Assembly (NCBI GenBank): GCA_025667525.1
Contig: CM046876.1
Span: forward strand, 20,075,320-20,139,319
Reading direction: 5' to 3'
Source of the DNA: Glebionis coronaria
Taxonomy: Eukaryota > Streptophyta > Magnoliopsida > Asterales > Asteraceae
Length of the DNA stretch: 64,000 nucleotides
Below the pieces are notes generated by a model. The model made no database searches. It saw only the letters and a list, made by a program, of their open reading frames with translations, and was not told the DNA's origin. The first letter of the stretch is position 1, and the number at the start of each line of letters is the position of its first letter. Positions 33,517-45,900 of the stretch are shown here, piece by piece. Position numbers and translations under genes: made by a program.

Positions 33517-36192
33517 TGTCACACCCCACCATGGCGGAATATGGGGCGTGACGTATGGATATCATCACAACAATAGCGTGTCTATAGAGTTAACTAAATG
33601 AAATAGAAATGTCATAAAAAGGTGACACAATGTCATGACAATATCTCAAATAATGTAGGCGTCTAGGTAAGTAGGTAACATGCCTACCTCTTACCAAAGA
33701 CATTCAAATAACACACATCAAGCATATAGGTATAAAAAAAATTACTAAATCAAAAGATAAAATAAAATCTAAGAGGAAAGGGATTCCTCCGAATGCAATC
33801 CTAGCAGCTTTTATACTCTAGCCACTTCTAACATCATCTTGCACAACTACCTCACCTGAAAATGACACTAAAATCTGTCAACATAAAGTTGGTGAGAACA
33901 TAGGTTTAAGTTATCTAGAACATCATAAGAAACCTTGACATCCGCTGTAAATAAGTTGAAGAAAAACAATTTATAGTAATGGACCATAATGTGATAATCA
34001 TGTTACATGCATCCACAACAAAACTTAAACCAAGTACCGATCACATCTACAATTCACAAAGCACACTGTAACAATCAAGAAGTATCCCGTCACACACACA
34101 AGAACACACACTACACTATCCGGATCTTTCCCACACCACATGTGGAAGATGAACTATATCCCCGTCGAGATATCTTGCCTCCAAAGAGACGATGCACAAG
34201 TACTCAGGACTGATCGTGCCCCACGAACCAAGAACTCAGGACGGATCGTGCCCCATGCTCCACACACATCACAACTGGTCTCATAGACGCCCATACATCT
34301 ATGTACCAATCCCAATCATAACACAATCAAGATTCACATATCAGAACACATATCAAAGCACATATGAGAACACATAAGCACACAAGTCACACAATAACAC
34401 ATCTATGTCCAAACATTTATGAAAATATAGTACCAAAACATTGTAAGAACACCACAAGTGTCATCTTTATCCCATACTAGAAGAAAACATTTAAAAACTC
34501 AGTGAAAATGGGACTATGAACTCACCTGATAGCACATCAAGCTAGGACTCCTGCAAACCTATAAAATCATACACGACACCCTTAGCTCAGGTCTTAACAC
34601 CCAAGTTAAGTAACAATCAAGGAGATGAATCTAATTCCCCAATCCCCACTATCTAGTTCTCCCACTACAAGCTATTCTATACGTAAAAATCCAATTTTTT
34701 CCTGGTACGGTTTACTAGTCACTAAACGATCACATGAAGTGAACTTAAAACCACACTTGGTTCCTACCCTACTGGAGTTATGTTTTTATATGATCTAAGA
34801 ACTCCAAAAACCAATTTTACTTCCTACTTACACATTTAACCCTTCCGTTTAGTCTCTACGCCAAAAGTCATTTTCACCAAAACTGATTTTCTGTACATGC
34901 TAAATGTTTGTCACCAAAATCCTGACCTAAACACCATAACTTTTAGTGAAAATATCCAATACTTTCATATATATTATAAAGAGTTCCCAAATCAAAAATC
35001 TTTTGCTATCTCATTCGTTTGGTTAGGTTTTGACTCAAATTCCCGAAATCCAAATTTATTCCTGAACAGCGCACTGTTTTTGTAAAAAAATTTGACGACC
35101 TTCCCTAACTCCATTTTCGACCAACCTTAAATTTTTGAAAAGCAGACTCTCTGAACTTAATTTAAAAAAAAGAAACTCGACTAAAGTTGCTACCTACTGC
35201 CCGGAACAGTCGACACAAAGACAACCCTAAAAATCAGACTGTTTTACGCCTTTATGCACTAACCTCCTAAACATCATTAATTACCCCTAAATTATTAAAC
35301 AAGAACCCTAAAATCATTAATAGATCTTAATTACTATATTTTTCCAAAAAATTAATAAAACCCTAATCATCTCAATGATGGTTAATTAACATTACAATCA
35401 TGATAAATTAATAAAAACAAGAATTTAAATCAAGATTATACCTTTAATTGATCAAAACCTAGATTTTTGGAAGAACCCTAATTCTCTTGAAAAATTCCGA
35501 TCGTCCCTTTTTTCTTGTGTGAAAATCTGATTTTTTTGTTTTATTAGTGGTGTATTTATACTTGTACAAATCATTTTCCTAATTTAAAACAAATGGGCTT
35601 TGGGCCCTTTTTTTTGTTTTTTTTATGCCGACTAAACACCTTTTTTTTAAAAATATTTTTTTAAAATTTTGTTTTTTTATTATTCCTTATCTATATTTAT
35701 TTTTTTATTTATATATTAATCCCTTAATTAATTAATTACATCTAAACCTTTTAACTAGTCAATTTTACGCGGTTACCGTAAAATACGTAAAATATACAGT
35801 TTTATGAAAATTCTTAAAATATGAAATAAACTTTATAACTAAGTCCTAAATGACTTAAAACCATCCCGTAAATTATTCCCGTGACTAAATACCTCATCCG
35901 AGACCTCTAAACGCTAAACCCTAAATCGTAAAAATACGATTTACAATAATACTTATACGTACACATACAATCCTAAAATAGCACCGCATTCTATCATAGT
36001 TACATCCAAGTGAACAAATGAGCATGAACTAACCCCATCATAACATTATATAATGCACCACGTAATACACGAACGATGACTAACATCCAATCCAAGGCTC
36101 AAATATAAACAGAATGCTCGTAAACGCACACTAAGCACATAATCAAAGTCAAACAGTCAAAAGTGACAAATCCAAAATTTAGGGTTGTCACA
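33517..36192 (-). repeat. Solo LTR of a Tekay-type Ty3/gypsy element
   Basis: 2676 bp with ends TGTCACACCCC and GGTTGTCACA as read on the plus strand. On the minus strand it begins TGTGACAACC and ends GGGGTGTGACA, like the Tekay LTR at 38184 (TGTAACAAC...GGGAGTGTGACA). It also shares inner phrases such as GGTGAGTTCATAGTCCCAT. TSD GCAAG on the left and ACAAG on the right, one base different. Removing the LTR and one TSD joins P450 codons LQ and EIF in frame. No retroelement ORF is present. Confidence 0.82.
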
Positions 36193-36197
36193 ACAAG

Positions 36198-36794
36198 AAA
36201 TATTCGAAAGGTTCACGTTCGATGCCATGTGTAAAATAATCTTAAATCACGACCCAAAAAGCTTGAGTATTGATTTTCCTTACGTCGCATGTGTGAAGGC
36301 GTTTTCGGATGCTGAAGATGCTCTATTTCAAAGGAATTTCGCACCAAGAAGCTTTTGGAAATTGCAACAACTTCTTAGAGTTGGGAATGAGAAGAAGTTG
36401 AGTGACTCATGGAAAAGGTTTGATGATTGCGTATACACATGCTTAGCTCAAAAACAAAATGAGTACCAACAAGAGAAAGGTTTCTTATTACTACTACCAG
36501 TTATATTAAAAGAGATTAAGGATAAGTTTGGAAGTTTTGAGGATCATACAAAACTTTTGAGAGACATCCTATTGAGCTTGATCGTTGCAGGAAAAGATAC
36601 TATTGGTAGCGCTTTATCTTGGTTCTTCTATATTCTTGCAAAAAAGACGCATGTAGAAGATAAGCTTTTAGAAGAGCAATACGCGTATTTGGGAGCAAAT
36701 GCGTGTAAATGGTGGAATGCGAAAGAGTTAAGCGAAATGATTTATCTTCATGGAGCTTTATGTGAATCCTTAAGGCTTTTCCCTCCTCTCTCAC
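36198..36794 (+). pseudogene. Cytochrome P450 segment 3: central domain to K-helix
   Basis: 199 codons without a stop. EIFERFTFDAMCKIILNHDP is the family's typical F-region; then SIDFPYVACVKAF and SFWKLQQLLRVGNEKKL; the I-helix LIVAGKDTIGSALSWFFYIL carries the oxygen-binding pattern (A/G)GxDT; LSEMIYLHGALCESLRLFPP contains the K-helix ExxR (ESLR). After LLEE a few residues normally present before the K-helix look altered (QYAYLGANACKWWNAKE). The segment stops where the copia LTR begins at 36795. Confidence 0.9.
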
Positions 36795-37113
36795 TGTTGG
36801 AATCGACACCAACAAACCTGAAGATCGATATGCAGAACCCTAGAACCCTTAGAAGAAGATCGCAGAGTTGCTACAAACTAAACCCAGAAGAACGAATACT
36901 ACAAAGGTAACGAATGATTACTTTTATTGATATACATCGTTACAAGAAAGAATAGAATATCGGCGTGTCTTGTGCATCACCCCCTCACCTCCTTTTATAG
37001 GGTGGGGGGGGGGGTCAGTTACAAACTCGGACCAAGCCCACTCGACACACTTACATTACATAAGGAAAGAAACCTAATCGTGTATTAACTAGAATTTTAA
37101 ACTAAAGCTAACA
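36795..37113 (-). repeat. 3' LTR of the copia element
   Basis: 319 bp, TGTTGGAATCGACACC to AAAGCTAACA as read on plus. It carries an 11-G run at 37004-37014 where the other LTR reads GGGTGAGGGTCGG. Confidence 0.94.
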
Positions 37114-37115
37114 AT

Positions 37116-38183
37116 TTACACCTTAGTGACAAGACTAGTTAGCCCCGTCATCTCCATGCAATACTTGAACTTCGGACCTGAAACCACCTTTGTAAAAGCG
37201 TCAGCTGCATTATCCTCCGTGCCTACCTTTGCCACTTCAATCTCTTTAGATTCTACGATCTCCCTAATGAAGTGATACCTCACGTTGATATGCTTCGTCC
37301 TCTCATGAAACATAGCATTTATTGAAAGATGAATTGCCCCTTGATTATCACAATTCACAACCACTGACCTTAGGTTTATTCCCAGCTCGATTAGTAGACC
37401 TTTAAGCCAAGTGATTTCCTTAACAGCTTCCGTAAGCGCCACATACTCCGCCTATGTAGTAGACAATTCAACAACATACTACAGAGTTGTTTTACAACTC
37501 ATAACACAGCCATGTACCATAAACACATACCCGATTATCGACCTATCCTTGTCAGGGTCTTTAGCATAATCGCTATCCACGAAACCTTCAACGTCCACGT
37601 GCTTCCCTTGATCTCTACCATACACTAGACCTACATCAGCAATGCCCTTCAAGTACTTCAAAATCCACTACACCGCTTCCCAGTGATTTTTACCTGGATT
37701 CGCCAAATACTTGCTCACAATGCTAACAACATACACAATATCCGGTCTAGTGCAAACCATCAAGTACACTAAACTACCTAAAACATTTTCATATGGGACC
37801 TTACTCATTCTTTCCACATCCCAGTCAGTGGACGGACAATCCTTCAAAGATACCTTGAAGTGTGCTCCCAATAGAACAAAGACCGACTTGCCATTATCCA
37901 CTTTGTAGTTATTCAGAATTTTCCACACATATCCTGACTGAGACACCTTCAGGGTTCGGTTACCCCTATCCCTGATAATCTCCATACCAAGTGTCTTCCT
38001 AGCTAGACCAAGTTCCTTCATATCAAACTCTTTCTGCAGCAGTCCCTTGGTTTATTCGATCTCAGACTTGCTTTTCTAAGCAATCAACATATCATCTACA
38101 TACAGAAGTAGATATATGTACATACCTGGTGCAAACTCCTTGAAGTAAACACAACTATCATAGCTGCTACGGCTAAACCCATT
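37116..38183 (-). pseudogene. copia pol, part 3: RT end and RNase H
   Basis: Continues from 50671 once the Tekay insert is removed. It reads GFSRSSYDSCVYFKEF, then the RT catalytic box YVDD in LLYVDDMLIA (about 38085-38110), QKEFDMKELGLARKTLGMEI, and CTRPDIVYVV. RNase H has GFVDSDYAKDPDKDRS, AEYVALTEAVKEITWLKGLL, NCDNQGAIHLS and HINVRYHFIRE, ending LVTKV and a stop at 37116. Internal stops lie near 38075, 38050, 37665 and in the 37443-37478 stretch. Confidence 0.9.
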
Positions 38184-41133
38184 TGTAACAACTTGAGTTT
38201 TCGCGTCTATTATTTTATGAATGAAACGTGCGAGTTATTAAGCGTTTTATGCATTAACCGTGTGTCGATTAGGATTGTTTGCTGGTATCCCTCGAGAATA
38301 CGCGTATCCGTCTTTGATTTTTAGTCGTGTGTCGAATTGTTATCAAGTTGCTCACGTCATGTTTTCGCGTCTAACATTTGACAAACCTGGGCCGAATGAT
38401 ACAATGGTACAACTCATGCAAGAATTAAAATTAGTGAACTTTTTATTTATTTTCTTTCAAAACTTGGTCAACAAGAGTCAATATTCAGACCTGGACTTAA
38501 ATACATTGTTTATAAACCCACTAACCACTAAAATCCAGCACACATGCCTAGTTTACCCAAAATGGGTACATCACAAGCATACCATTTCCAGTTTTAGTCT
38601 AACCCTAAACTAATAATACAAAGTTAAATACAGCCCAAATTGTTCAATGTCCAAACATAACACAAAACATTATCCACAGTCCAAATATTATAAAAATTGT
38701 TCCTGAGCAGTTTCAAATACAAATTCTGGGTGAAAGTAAAGAGTAGTGTCAAGCCGATCCATTTCCTTCTCGTCCACACCTGCAAACCAAAACGAAACAC
38801 CCGTTGTGAGTCTTTTTAATCACCTTCTTTATTTTTATGTACACGTCTTAGTTGTGCTCGTCATTTGTAAACAAACCTGCGAAAATAAAACAAATGTATT
38901 AGTCTTTGTTACGGTTCAGTTTAAACAAAAAATATAAAGATAAATCATAGTAATATTAACTTGGACTTTGACCACAAACCACAACCCCATTATTTCTGCC
39001 AAGACTAAACCGAGACCCCCTTTACCATTTCTTTTGCATTATTTCTGCCATGACCAAATCATGACCAAACCGAGACCAAACCGAGACCAAACCGAGACCC
39101 TTTGTTTCTGCCGAAACATTTATCACTCAAAAAGTAACCATAACCCAAGATTCATCTATTTCTTTTTATAGAAACATCATCAAACCCCCATTTACCCGCG
39201 GGTATAAAACCCCTTTATTAATCCGAAACCCTAAAAATTGTAAACCCTTTTTATCTATGAAATTAACACATAATATGTTCCAAAAACATTATTTAATTGC
39301 AAATAAACATCCGTGTATAAAAACCCCCAAATTTATAGAAACCCTAATTTTATTTTATTGATTTAAACTCTAATTAGACCCAATCCAAACACAAATTGAG
39401 TAATTAATTTAATTAAAACCGAGGTATGAATAAACCCCCAAATTTGACCGAAACCCTAATTTTTACAAATCGGCTATATGATGAAATTAATATGTTTTTA
39501 TGATAGAAAACGTTAATTAATTGTTATTAAACATTAGATTTGGAAAAACCCCCAATTATTTTCGAAACCCTAATTCGATTATTATTAAATCCGAGAGCCC
39601 TTTGTTCACAGCTTGTTTATACAAACGATTCAAACCCAAAAATCCTTTTATGAAACGAAAATCAGTAGATCAATTAATTAAAAGGAAAAAGGATGTAAAA
39701 CTTATCTTTGATGATGAATCTGTCATTCAATCTCCTGGAAAACACCTTGAATCAAATTGGTTTTGATGTGGGGATGAAACCCCACATCCCACGCATGTTT
39801 ATTCATCATAAACCATCATAAATAATTGATATTAATAATCTGGGAAGCCTTTTAGCCATGGGAATGGATTAGATCCGTTTGATTTTTAGAGAGAGAGAGA
39901 AAGGGACGGTTGGAGTATTTTCGAGAGAAAGAGAGAGAGAGTTTGACTGGGTGTTTTGGGATATTGTGAGAGATTAAAACACGTATTTAACTCACTCACC
40001 TTGTTTGTATCGCCTATAGGACAGGCCGGGTCAAAAGGCCATCGGGCCGACCATTGGGTGGGAAAATTGGTTAATTGGTTGGGCCGTTTGGTTGTGTTGG
40101 GTTATTTAAGGCCCAAAACGAATTTGTTTAACTTAAGAGTATATTTAGCCCGTAAATCTCAATTGTTTAATACCCGATTTTTAAGCGTCGTGTCTTCCGT
40201 AAACGAAATGTACCGTCAAGCACAACTAGGATGTCATGTCTTTTTATTAGTATAATTTTTAATGTCGTAACACGATCTTTATAATCAAATAGGTCGCGGT
40301 TAGCGTAACCGTATTCTCGAGCTACCTTTACATTTTGTCACTTTGCTGATTTACGAGATGAGTTTATAGCCCCATGTTTAACTGTTTTTACTGCTTTTTG
40401 GGGTGAGACATTGCTTGATTTAACGTATGAACGCAAGTGCATTACTGATTTATATATTAGTCTAAGTCCCACTAAAAACCCAGTTGCTTTGGCCCGTGAA
40501 TCGTGAACCGTTAATTACTTTGTGTAAGCACGAATGTTATGGATAGACCTATCGGGATTGACGTCCCTGTCTGTCTTGGTCCAACAAGGGACAAGCAGGC
40601 ACAGTTTCATTTGAGTCTGAGATAGGATGTCGTGGGTTTAGGCATCCATTTGGGCTACATTTATATGATTATACTACCGGTGTTGTTAACGCTTCGTTGT
40701 CACGAGCTTAGACTGTAATAAATACTTTTATGATGACTTTGTATTTGTTATATTGTCATCACTCTTGGGAAAATCTTGTGGTTCATTAAACATTTCAAAT
40801 TAACTAAACCTATAAACTCGCCAACTTTATGTTGACGCTTTAGCAATGTTTTTCTCAGGTATTAAGAAGGAAGATGCTAAGTGAGGTCTCATGCATTGCC
40901 GTCATTTCTATTGAAACAAAGATCATTTGTACTATTTGGAAAACTATGTTTTGTAACTGTGATCAGTTTTATGCTTCCGCACTATGTTAAAACTATTTAT
41001 TTTATCAATTACAAGTGATCTATTTTCCGAACGTCTCATTTAGAGGTCGTTCTTTGTAACTGTGTGTGTATGATAATCATGACGTCACCACTCCCTTGTT
41101 GCCATTATACTCTGATATTTTGGGAGTGTGACA
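38184..41133 (+). repeat. 5' LTR of Tekay element
   Basis: 2950 bp, TGTAACAACTTGAG to GGGAGTGTGACA. Noted inside: short tandem copies of CCAAACCGAGA (about 39064-39098); four telo-box motifs AAACCCTAA at 39226, 39339, 39451 and 39565, spaced 112-114 bp; a GA-rich run at 39890-39940. Small ORFs here recur in the other LTR only because the LTRs are copies. Confidence 0.95.
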
Positions 41134-41136
41134 GAT

Positions 41137-41148
41137 TGGTATCAGAGC
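41137..41148 (+). other. Primer binding site (initiator tRNA-Met), Tekay
   Basis: TGGTATCAGAGC three bases after the LTR end, followed by CATGG. The leader from 41149 to 41463 is AT-rich with no other feature. Confidence 0.92.
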
Positions 41149-41463
41149 CATGGTTATAGAGAACTAGGTTGCATTTAGTAACTCTAGACTATAACTGCTA
41201 TGTGTTTAATCGATTATCATACGGATTGTAAGTATTAAGTATATATATACATGGATATATATATAAGTAATAAATGGGATACATGTGATTTAACAATTAC
41301 GAGGTATATTTACATGGGTTACATGTGCAACAACAAAATCTGAATTATGTTATATGGGATACATGTGAGTTCAACAATGATTGCTATATGTTATGTTAAT
41401 GTCCTTTTTACGGACAAATTATATGAGATATTTACACACATTTATTCTGTCTATGTTACAGCG

Positions 41464-42668
41464 ATGTCTTCTTCTGATGATTCCACGTCTACAGGAGCAT
41501 ACTACAACCGCAGTTCACAGTCGACTATCAGTTCATCAGTAGGGCTACCTAGAGGATCACCGTCAGGATATACGTGGTACCGGATGATTTCAGATGATGA
41601 GACTGAGAGAGAGAGACTGAGGAGGTCCATCGTTCACCGATCCGAATCCCTGATGCATCAGCTTATGACGTACTTAGCCTAGAAGGCGGGGGAGAGGATG
41701 ACCTAGCCGCTGATGTGGTGCAGTCACTAGGACAGGCATCAGTCACTAGGGATGAGTCGATGGAGGAGACAGAGGATGATGATATGGAGTTCACCGATGG
41801 AGAAGGTGAACCCATGGAGGTCACTGACACTGAGGACCCTCCTGCTACATATGCTGCTACTCCTGAGGTTTCCATCGCACACATCTCCTCGTCTTCGTCT
41901 GAAGACGAAGGGGAGAGGACAGACATCCCTACTCCAGCACCTGGTACCCTGCCTTTCTACTATGTTAGGCGACGTCTTCGGGGGAGAGCTGCCCGACCAC
42001 CACCTTCACCTTACCGACCCCTCATACCCTTCACTGCCACTGACAGGCATGTAGCCCGCACACCTGCCAGTCCTGTCCCAGAGGCGTCACTACTACTACC
42101 ACCACCAGAGACTGTACCTGCTGTGTATCAGGAGATGCTTGCTGATGTTGGCATCTCTACTGGGCCGAGAGCTACGACTCCTCTTCCTAGGAGAGCTACA
42201 TCGACAGTTGTGATGCTTGGAGCAGCAGATAGATGTGTGAGGACCCGTTTAAACAGGTTGGAGGATGCTGTAGAGGCTTTGGGTGAGGAGTATAATGAGG
42301 TGCATGATAAGCTGGAGGCACTGACGAAGAAGAGTCCGGTTAGGGATGAGACAGTATTGACGGTTTGTGTGACCCGTCTACGAGGACAGCTCCATGCTGT
42401 TCTTGATCAGATGGATACCATGCCGAATGCTCGACTTGAGGAGATCGAGAGCCTGATGACCCGTTGGGGAGTAGAGCCATTGGTTGAGACAGGTGGACTG
42501 GAGGCACCTGTGGAGGACCCTATTGCTGACCTGGATAAGAGGTTTAGGGCCGCTTGTTATGATGCCGATGTTAGACTTATGGATTCCCAGGCTCGTGAGA
42601 TCGTGGTTGAGAGGAGGTTAGCAGAGTTGGAGAGAGAGCTTCATCAGCGCCGTGAGGGCACTAGTTAG
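41464..42668 (+). pseudogene. Extra ORF upstream of Tekay gag, one frameshift
   Basis: A reading frame on the element's sense strand between the primer site and gag. It starts MSSSDDSTSTGAYYNRSS at 41464 and runs to 41682. A second frame continues from about 41607 (PIRIPDASAYDVL near 41637) to GTS at 42668. The switch falls in a GA-repeat (about 41599-41613), suggesting a slippage frameshift in one original ORF of about 400 codons. The protein is Ser- and acidic-rich at first (EETEDDDMEFTDGEGE), Pro-rich in the middle, then probably coiled-coil (RLNRLEDAVEALGEEYNEV; VERRLAELERELHQRRE). No known domain recognised and no function assigned. Confidence 0.7.
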
Positions 42669-42932
42669 ACTTATCTTGTACTGTTGACTTATTATTGTAC
42701 GACCACTAAGCTTTGAGGTTTATCTCAGCTAGTTGGCATTTTCTTTTTTCTTTATTATGTATGACAAATTATGATGTATTAAAAAACAATTCTATGAATG
42801 ATATTATGGGTTACAAAAATTGTGAGATCATTATATATTGTTTATTATACCATGGAGCATTTCATAATTGTATTGTGCGTGCCATGCATGCTATGTCTGG
42901 CAAAACTCATTGTCCTATTACCTTTTTAGATT

Positions 42933-45900
42933 ATGGCGCCAGTTAGAAGATCTGAGACACAGAATCTACCAGCTACTACCGGTGGTATTGATCCCGTCAT
43001 ACTCAGTCAAATGATTGCTGAACGGGTAGCTGAGGCACTCGCAGCAGCTGAAGCAAATCGTACAGCAAGCACACAAGAGGAGACAAACCAAGGCGCTACT
43101 ATTGCCATTGCACGGACTTTTACCTACAAGGAATTTCGTGCAGTTACGCAAGTAAGTTTCCGCGGTACTGAAGGAGCAGTAGGTTTGACCAGATGGTTTG
43201 AGAAGCTGGAATCCCAATTTGGGATTAGCAATGTTGTTGAAGCTGATAAGGTAAAGTTTGCGTCAAGCACGTTAGTGGATGGTGCTTTGACTTGGTGGAA
43301 CGTCTATGCTCGTGCAGTGACCATTGACGTTGCCCAAGCAACGCCCTGGAATGAGTTCAAAGCTATCTTTGTGAGGAAATACTGCCCACGAAATGAAGTC
43401 AAGCAGATGGAGGTTGAGCTGTGGAACCTGAAGGTCAAGGGTACCGCTCTTACTGCTTACAATCAGCGCTTTCAAGAGCTGATCTTGTTATGTCCCGAAA
43501 TGGTGCCCAACGACGACCGATTGTTGGAGCGATACATTGAAGGACTACCTTTGAGCATCAAAGGGAATGTGACTTCATCCAAGCCAACTGATTTGCACGA
43601 GGCAATCGATATGGCTCAGAGTCTGATGTACCAAGTGGTACAAGAGTTGGGAGAAAATACGGGATATAAGAGGAAGTGGTCTGGCAACCACTACAACAAC
43701 AATACCAAAAATAACAACAACATCAACAACACAAACAACTACAGTCAGAACAAGCGACAAGAAGTAGCAAGAGTGTTTACTGCTGGACAAGGTAATACTG
43801 GAAACTACGCTGGAAGACTTCCTTTCTGTGGAAAGTGTGGCCGACACCACAAAGGAGCATGTCCCCCTACATGCTACAACTGTGGAAAGGCTGGACATAA
43901 GGCAAAGGAATGTCGAGAACCACCTCGTCCTACTAACCAAAGAGGACCAGGAACACAAGGTGGCCAAGGAGCAAATGTCACTTGCTTTGGATGTGGAGAG
44001 AAAGGTCACTACAAGAATAAGTGTCCAAGCGGTGGGAACCAAGGTCGTGGTAATCAGATTCGAGGCAACCAGAATCACAACCAAGGGAACCAAAAGCAGA
44101 ATCAAGGGAACCGGGGAGGAAATAACCGAGCCACAACTAGTACTCCTGGAGGATTTATGGCACCTAGCAAAGTGTATCATCTGTGTGCTGAAGCTGCGGT
44201 GCAGGACAACAATGTTGTGACTGGTATGTTTCTAGTCAATAACAACTATGCTTCAGTACTATTTGATTCTGGTGCGGATAGGAGTTTTGTGTCATCTGTA
44301 TTTAGTGAACGCCTAAATATTACCCCTACTGCGTTAGATGTTAAGTATAATGTAGAACTAGCCGATGGGAAGTCAGTAACCACCGACGCTATTCTGAAAG
44401 AATGTAGTATAAGGTTACAAGATCGTTCGTTCAGTATCGACTTACTCCCCATAGAATTGGGAAGTTTTGATGTCATCATTAGAATGGATTGGATGTCGAA
44501 GCATCACGCGGAAATTGTATGTCATGAGAAGTGCGTCCGTGTTCCTTATGGAAACGAGGTACTAATCATACAAGGCGAAAGAAGTGGAGTGAAGAATGGA
44601 TCAAGACTAGAAGTCATCTCATGTATTAGAACCCAAAGATACATTGCGAAGGGATGTCCAGTGTTCTTGGTTTAAATAACGCAAAAGGAAGAAGAAGAAG
44701 ATCATGAGAAGAAAGTGGAAGATGTACCGATCGTTAGAGACTTTCCAGACGTATTCCCAGAGGATTTACCGGGATTACCACCAGCACGGCAAGTGGAGTT
44801 TCACATCGAGCTTACACCAGGAGCCGCGCCTGTTGCTAGAGCCCCATACCGCTTAGCACCAGCCGAAATGACAGAGTTAGCTGAACAACTAAAGGAACTT
44901 TCTGACAAAGGTTTCATTAGGCCGAGTTCCTCACCTTGGGGAGCACCGGTCCTATTTGTCAAAAAGAAAGATGGATCCTTTAGAATGTGTATTGATTACC
45001 GAGAGTTGAATAAGCTGACGATAAAGAACCGTTACCCATTGCCAATAATTGACGATCGTTTCGACCAATTGCAAGGATCTAGCATATACTCGAAGATCGA
45101 TTTAAGGTCAGGATATCATCAGCTAAGGGTTAGAGAAGAAGACGTTCATAAGACGGCTTTTAGAACCCGGTACGGACACTACGAGTTCCAAGTTATGCCT
45201 TTCGGTTTGACAAACGCACCCGCGGTATTCATGGATCTCATGAACCGAGTTTGCAAACCATACTTGGACAAGTTTGTGATTGTATTTATCGATGATATTC
45301 TCATCTACTCTCGTAATGAAGAAGAACACAAGGAGCATTTGAAGACCATATTAGAGCTGCTAAGGAAGGAGAAGTTATATGCAAAGTTTTCCAAATGTGA
45401 GTTTTGGATAAACACGGTGCAATTCCTTGGACATGTAATCGACAGCAGTGGTATTCACGTTGATCCTGCTAAGATCGAGGCCGTGAAAGATTGGGCGACT
45501 CCAACAACACCCACGGAGATCCGCCAATTTTTAGGTCTTGCTGGTTACTATAGGAGATTCATTGAAGGTTTCTCCAAGATAGCTAAACCAATGACGGAGT
45601 TAACTCAAAAAGACAAGAAGTTTGAGTGGAAAGAGGATCAAGATTTGGCATTCCAGACATTGAAGCAGATGTTGTGTGAAGCACCTATACTATCCCTACC
45701 CGAGGGTAATGAAGACTTTGTGGTGTATTGTGATGCATCCATAAAAGGGTTAGGTGCGGTATTGATGCAAAGGACTAAGGTCATTGCTTATGCATCAAGA
45801 CAACTAAAAGTGCACGAGAAGAACTACACAACTCATGACCTAGAGTTAGGAGCAGTGGTGTTTGCCCTGAAGATTTAGAGACACTACCTTTATGGCACAA

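Noticed and set aside
34007..35085. Short frames in the solo Tekay-type LTR
   Set aside because: Each is 60-70 codons with no domain, in LTR sequence of the opposite orientation.
38260..40255. Small ORFs inside the Tekay LTR that recur almost identically at 47807-49786
   Set aside because: They are duplicated because the LTRs are copies; no domain, and position in the LTR argues against coding.
41137..41148. TGGTATCAGAGC stretches considered as tRNA gene fragments
   Set aside because: Only the primer-site portion is present, each next to an LTR; no cloverleaf can be built.
43575..44180. 201-codon antisense frame opposite Tekay gag
   Set aside because: Antisense shadow of the zinc-knuckle and Asn-rich region; composition follows from the sense codons.
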